Source: Salinispora fenicalii
Lineage (GTDB): Bacteria > Actinomycetota > Actinomycetes > Mycobacteriales > Micromonosporaceae
Reading direction: 5' to 3'
Length of the DNA stretch: 64,000 nt
Assembly (NCBI RefSeq): GCF_000514815.1
Contig: NZ_AZWQ01000020.1
Location: forward strand, 74,500-138,499
The notes beneath the pieces are model-generated. The model had not been told where the DNA came from. It searched no databases and was given only the letters and a program-made list of their open reading frames with translations. The position numbers and the translations under genes were made by a program. Shown piece by piece: positions 62,395 to 64,000 of this stretch. Each line of letters begins with the position of its first letter. Position 1 is the stretch's first letter.

Positions 62395-63635
62395 GTGACC
62401 GGCTGCCGGTGACAGTGTTGTCGGGGTTCCTCGGGGCCGGCAAGACCAGCCTGCTCAACCATGTCCTGGCCAACCGCGACGGACTGCGGGTAGCGGTGAT
62501 CGTCAACGACATGAGTGAGATCAACATTGACGCCACGTTGGTCCGCGACGGCGGTGCGTTGTCGCGTACCGAAGAGCGGCTGGTGGAGCTGACAAACGGC
62601 TGCATCTGCTGCACGCTGCGTGACGACCTGCTTGACGAGGTGGCGCGGCTGGCGCGCCTGGGCCGGTTCGACTATCTGCTGATCGAGTCCAGTGGGATCT
62701 CCGAACCGATGCCGGTGGCCGCCACGTTCGCCTTCGGCGTGGAGGCCGGACAGATCCTGGACGACCTGGCCCGGTTGGATACCACGGTCACTGTGGTCGA
62801 TGCCGCTGGTCTGCTGGCTCGGATCGAGGCGGGGGAGACGCTGGAGTCGCGCGGCCTGGCCGCGTACGAGGGGGATGACCGGAGCATCGCCGACCTGCTG
62901 GTTGACCAGATTGAGTTCGCCGATGTGCTGGTGGTGAACAAGACCGATCTGTTGGCCCCGGAGGACCTGACGGTGGTGGAGGCTCTGCTGACCCGACTCA
63001 ACCCGGCCGCCCGTCAGGTCCGTACGGCGCATGGCCGGGTGCCACCAGCGATGATCCTGAACACCGGCCGGTTCGACCTGGAGCGGGCGGAGACCACGCC
63101 CGGTTGGGTGGCTGAGCTCAACGGTGAGCATGTCCCGGAAACCGAGGAATACGGCATCTCCAGCATCGTGCTCCGCGACCACCGGCCGTTCCACCCGCAG
63201 CGCCTGTGGGAGCTGCTCGCCGACGGCTTGGATACCTTCGGGGTGGTGCGATCGAAAGGGTTCCTGTGGCTGGCCAGCCGGCCGGACGTGATGGCCCTCT
63301 GGTCACAGGCCGGTGCGTCCGGGCGGTGCGACCCGGCGGGTGTGCCGATCGTGGTGTCTGGGGAGTGGCCGGAGGACCCGGTCGAACGGGCGGACCTGGG
63401 GTCTCGCTGGCATCCGGTGTTCGGTGATCGGCAGCAGGAACTGGTCCTCATCGGCGTCAACCTGGACAGCGAAGGGCTGCGGGCTGCCCTGACCGCCTGC
63501 CTGCTCACCGATTCGGAGGTCGCCGCCGGGGAATCCTTGTGGCGGGCACTGCCCGACCCGTTTCCCGAGTGGGACTTGGGTGACCTACACGAACACGAAC
63601 ACGAACACGAACACGCCGAGCCGGTCCAGGCCTAG
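62391..63635 (+). CDS. CobW/ZNG1-family GTPase, zinc metallochaperone-like
   Basis: A 414-aa G3E GTPase from ATG 62391. P-loop '[10 protein letters not shown]' (about 11-20), the metal-binding CxCC 'NGCICCTLR' (Cys71, 73 and 74), and 'NKTDLL'. The C-terminal CobW domain ends with a His/Glu repeat ('[13 protein letters not shown]') that adds metal ligands. Proteins of this group deliver zinc to client enzymes when zinc is scarce. It is translationally coupled to rpmF. Confidence 0.9.
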   Translation: MSDRLPVTVLSGFLGAGKTSLLNHVLANRDGLRVAVIVNDMSEINIDATLVRDGGALSRTEERLVELTNGCICCTLRDDLLDEVARLARLGRFDYLLIESSGISEPMPVAATFAFGVEAGQILDDLARLDTTVTVVDAAGLLARIEAGETLESRGLAAYEGDDRSIADLLVDQIEFADVLVVNKTDLLAPEDLTVVEALLTRLNPAARQVRTAHGRVPPAMILNTGRFDLERAETTPGWVAELNGEHVPETEEYGISSIVLRDHRPFHPQRLWELLADGLDTFGVVRSKGFLWLASRPDVMALWSQAGASGRCDPAGVPIVVSGEWPEDPVERADLGSRWHPVFGDRQQELVLIGVNLDSEGLRAALTACLLTDSEVAAGESLWRALPDPFPEWDLGDLHEHEHEHEHAEPVQA

Positions 63636-63711
63636 GTCAGGTCGGCAATGAGTACTCCTGTTCGTAACCATACTGTCAGAGTTCCTAACCGCTACTTCGT
63701 AGGGGAATCAC

Positions 63712-64000
63712 GTGCGTTGCAGCCACATCCTGCACCGGGTGGATGACATCCACGCCGCAGTGCGAGCGTTCCAGCAGGTCGGGTTCACGGTTGTGCACGG
63801 TCGGCGGCCCGACCGTAGTTCGAATGCGCTGATCTGGTTCGAGGAGGGCCCGTTTATTGAGCTGGTTCGGGTTCCGCGGCTGTCTCTACCGCTACGGTGG
63901 GCGGTCCAGTTGTACGGCGGCCGTGGCTTGCGGCGGCGGGTGGAACGGTGGGCCGGAGAGGACCATTCGTGGATCGATGTGTCCATCGAGACCGACGACG
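63712..64000 (+). CDS. VOC/glyoxalase-like protein (partial)
   Basis: A frame from GTG 63712 (AGGGGAATCAC upstream) that continues past the window. The start 'MRCSHILHRVDDIHAAVRAFQQVGFTVVHGRRP' and 'NALIWFEEGPFIELV' are the first module of a VOC-fold protein. Only 96 residues are present. Unrelated in position to the VOC gene of the lym operon. Confidence 0.75.
   Translation, partial: MRCSHILHRVDDIHAAVRAFQQVGFTVVHGRRPDRSSNALIWFEEGPFIELVRVPRLSLPLRWAVQLYGGRGLRRRVERWAGEDHSWIDVSIETDD

Overview
High-GC (about 70%) actinomycete DNA with frequent GTG starts, many 4-nt ATGA/GTGA stop-start overlaps, and conserved actinobacterial neighbourhoods (fabG-fabI-hemH, DUF3097, MoxR-DUF58-VWA). I read it as a Salinispora-type Micromonosporaceae chromosome. 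The main evidence is that bp 5630-32762 look like the lymphostin (lym) pyrroloquinoline-alkaloid locus: a hybrid ligase/PKS/reductase megasynthase (lymA), a methyltransferase (lymB), and a ribosomal-peptide-type tailoring operon. The species assignment is from memory of published pathways, not from a search.

Layout. 1-1900: 3' part missing from an exported, Asp/Ala/Thr-rich beta-helix protein, and a 41-aa peptide gene whose upstream region resembles that of the beta-helix gene. 1922-5481: pepP (minus) and asnB (plus). 5630-16236: lymA, lymB and a LanB-like enzyme (minus). 16338-17546: M20 amidohydrolase (plus). 17579-32762: an almost gap-free minus-strand operon, in transcription order flavin reductase, scaffold/precursor peptide, TPR-like protein, LanB-like, LanB-like, a 488-aa protein with a PqqD-like C-terminus, LanB-like, TldD, TldE-like, FAD oxidoreductase, VOC protein. 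33053-38208: a CHAT caspase-like TPR protein divergent from a subtilase, sigma factor and small protein. 38307-46302: secreted LPMO, MFS exporter with divergent MarR, MBL hydrolase and thioesterase, PAP2 protein, two PH-domain membrane proteins, a small Cys protein. 46545-49590: MoxR-DUF58-VWA. 50204-53669: fatty-acid and haem genes and a HAD hydrolase. 53692-64000: conserved hypotheticals, NfeD/SPFH pair, AhpD-like protein, class A PBP, rpmF-CobW zinc pair, and a truncated VOC gene.

How the lym genes may work together. Four LanB-like proteins (about 750-830 aa) lack the elimination domain of full-length lanthipeptide dehydratases, as do the PEARL enzymes (peptide aminoacyl-tRNA ligases) known from the related ammosamide pathway. 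There, amino acids are added to the C-terminus of a ribosomal scaffold peptide, oxidised while attached, and cleaved off. Here the 82-aa acidic peptide at 31869-32117 ends in Leu-Trp-Arg-Arg and would be the scaffold. The flavin reductase and FAD oxidoreductase are candidate redox partners, and TldD/TldE plus the M20 enzyme are candidates for release. LymA (malonyl-specific AT) and LymB would add and methylate the acyl groups. The steps are inferred; the gene inventory and motifs are read from the sequence.

Most of the remaining window is ordinary chromosome. Points worth a second look are the CHAT/subtilase/sigma module, a hairpin that hides a ribosome-binding site near 49.95 kb, short tandem repeats (often 17 bp apart) at several gene 3' ends, and the zinc-linked rpmF-CobW pair.
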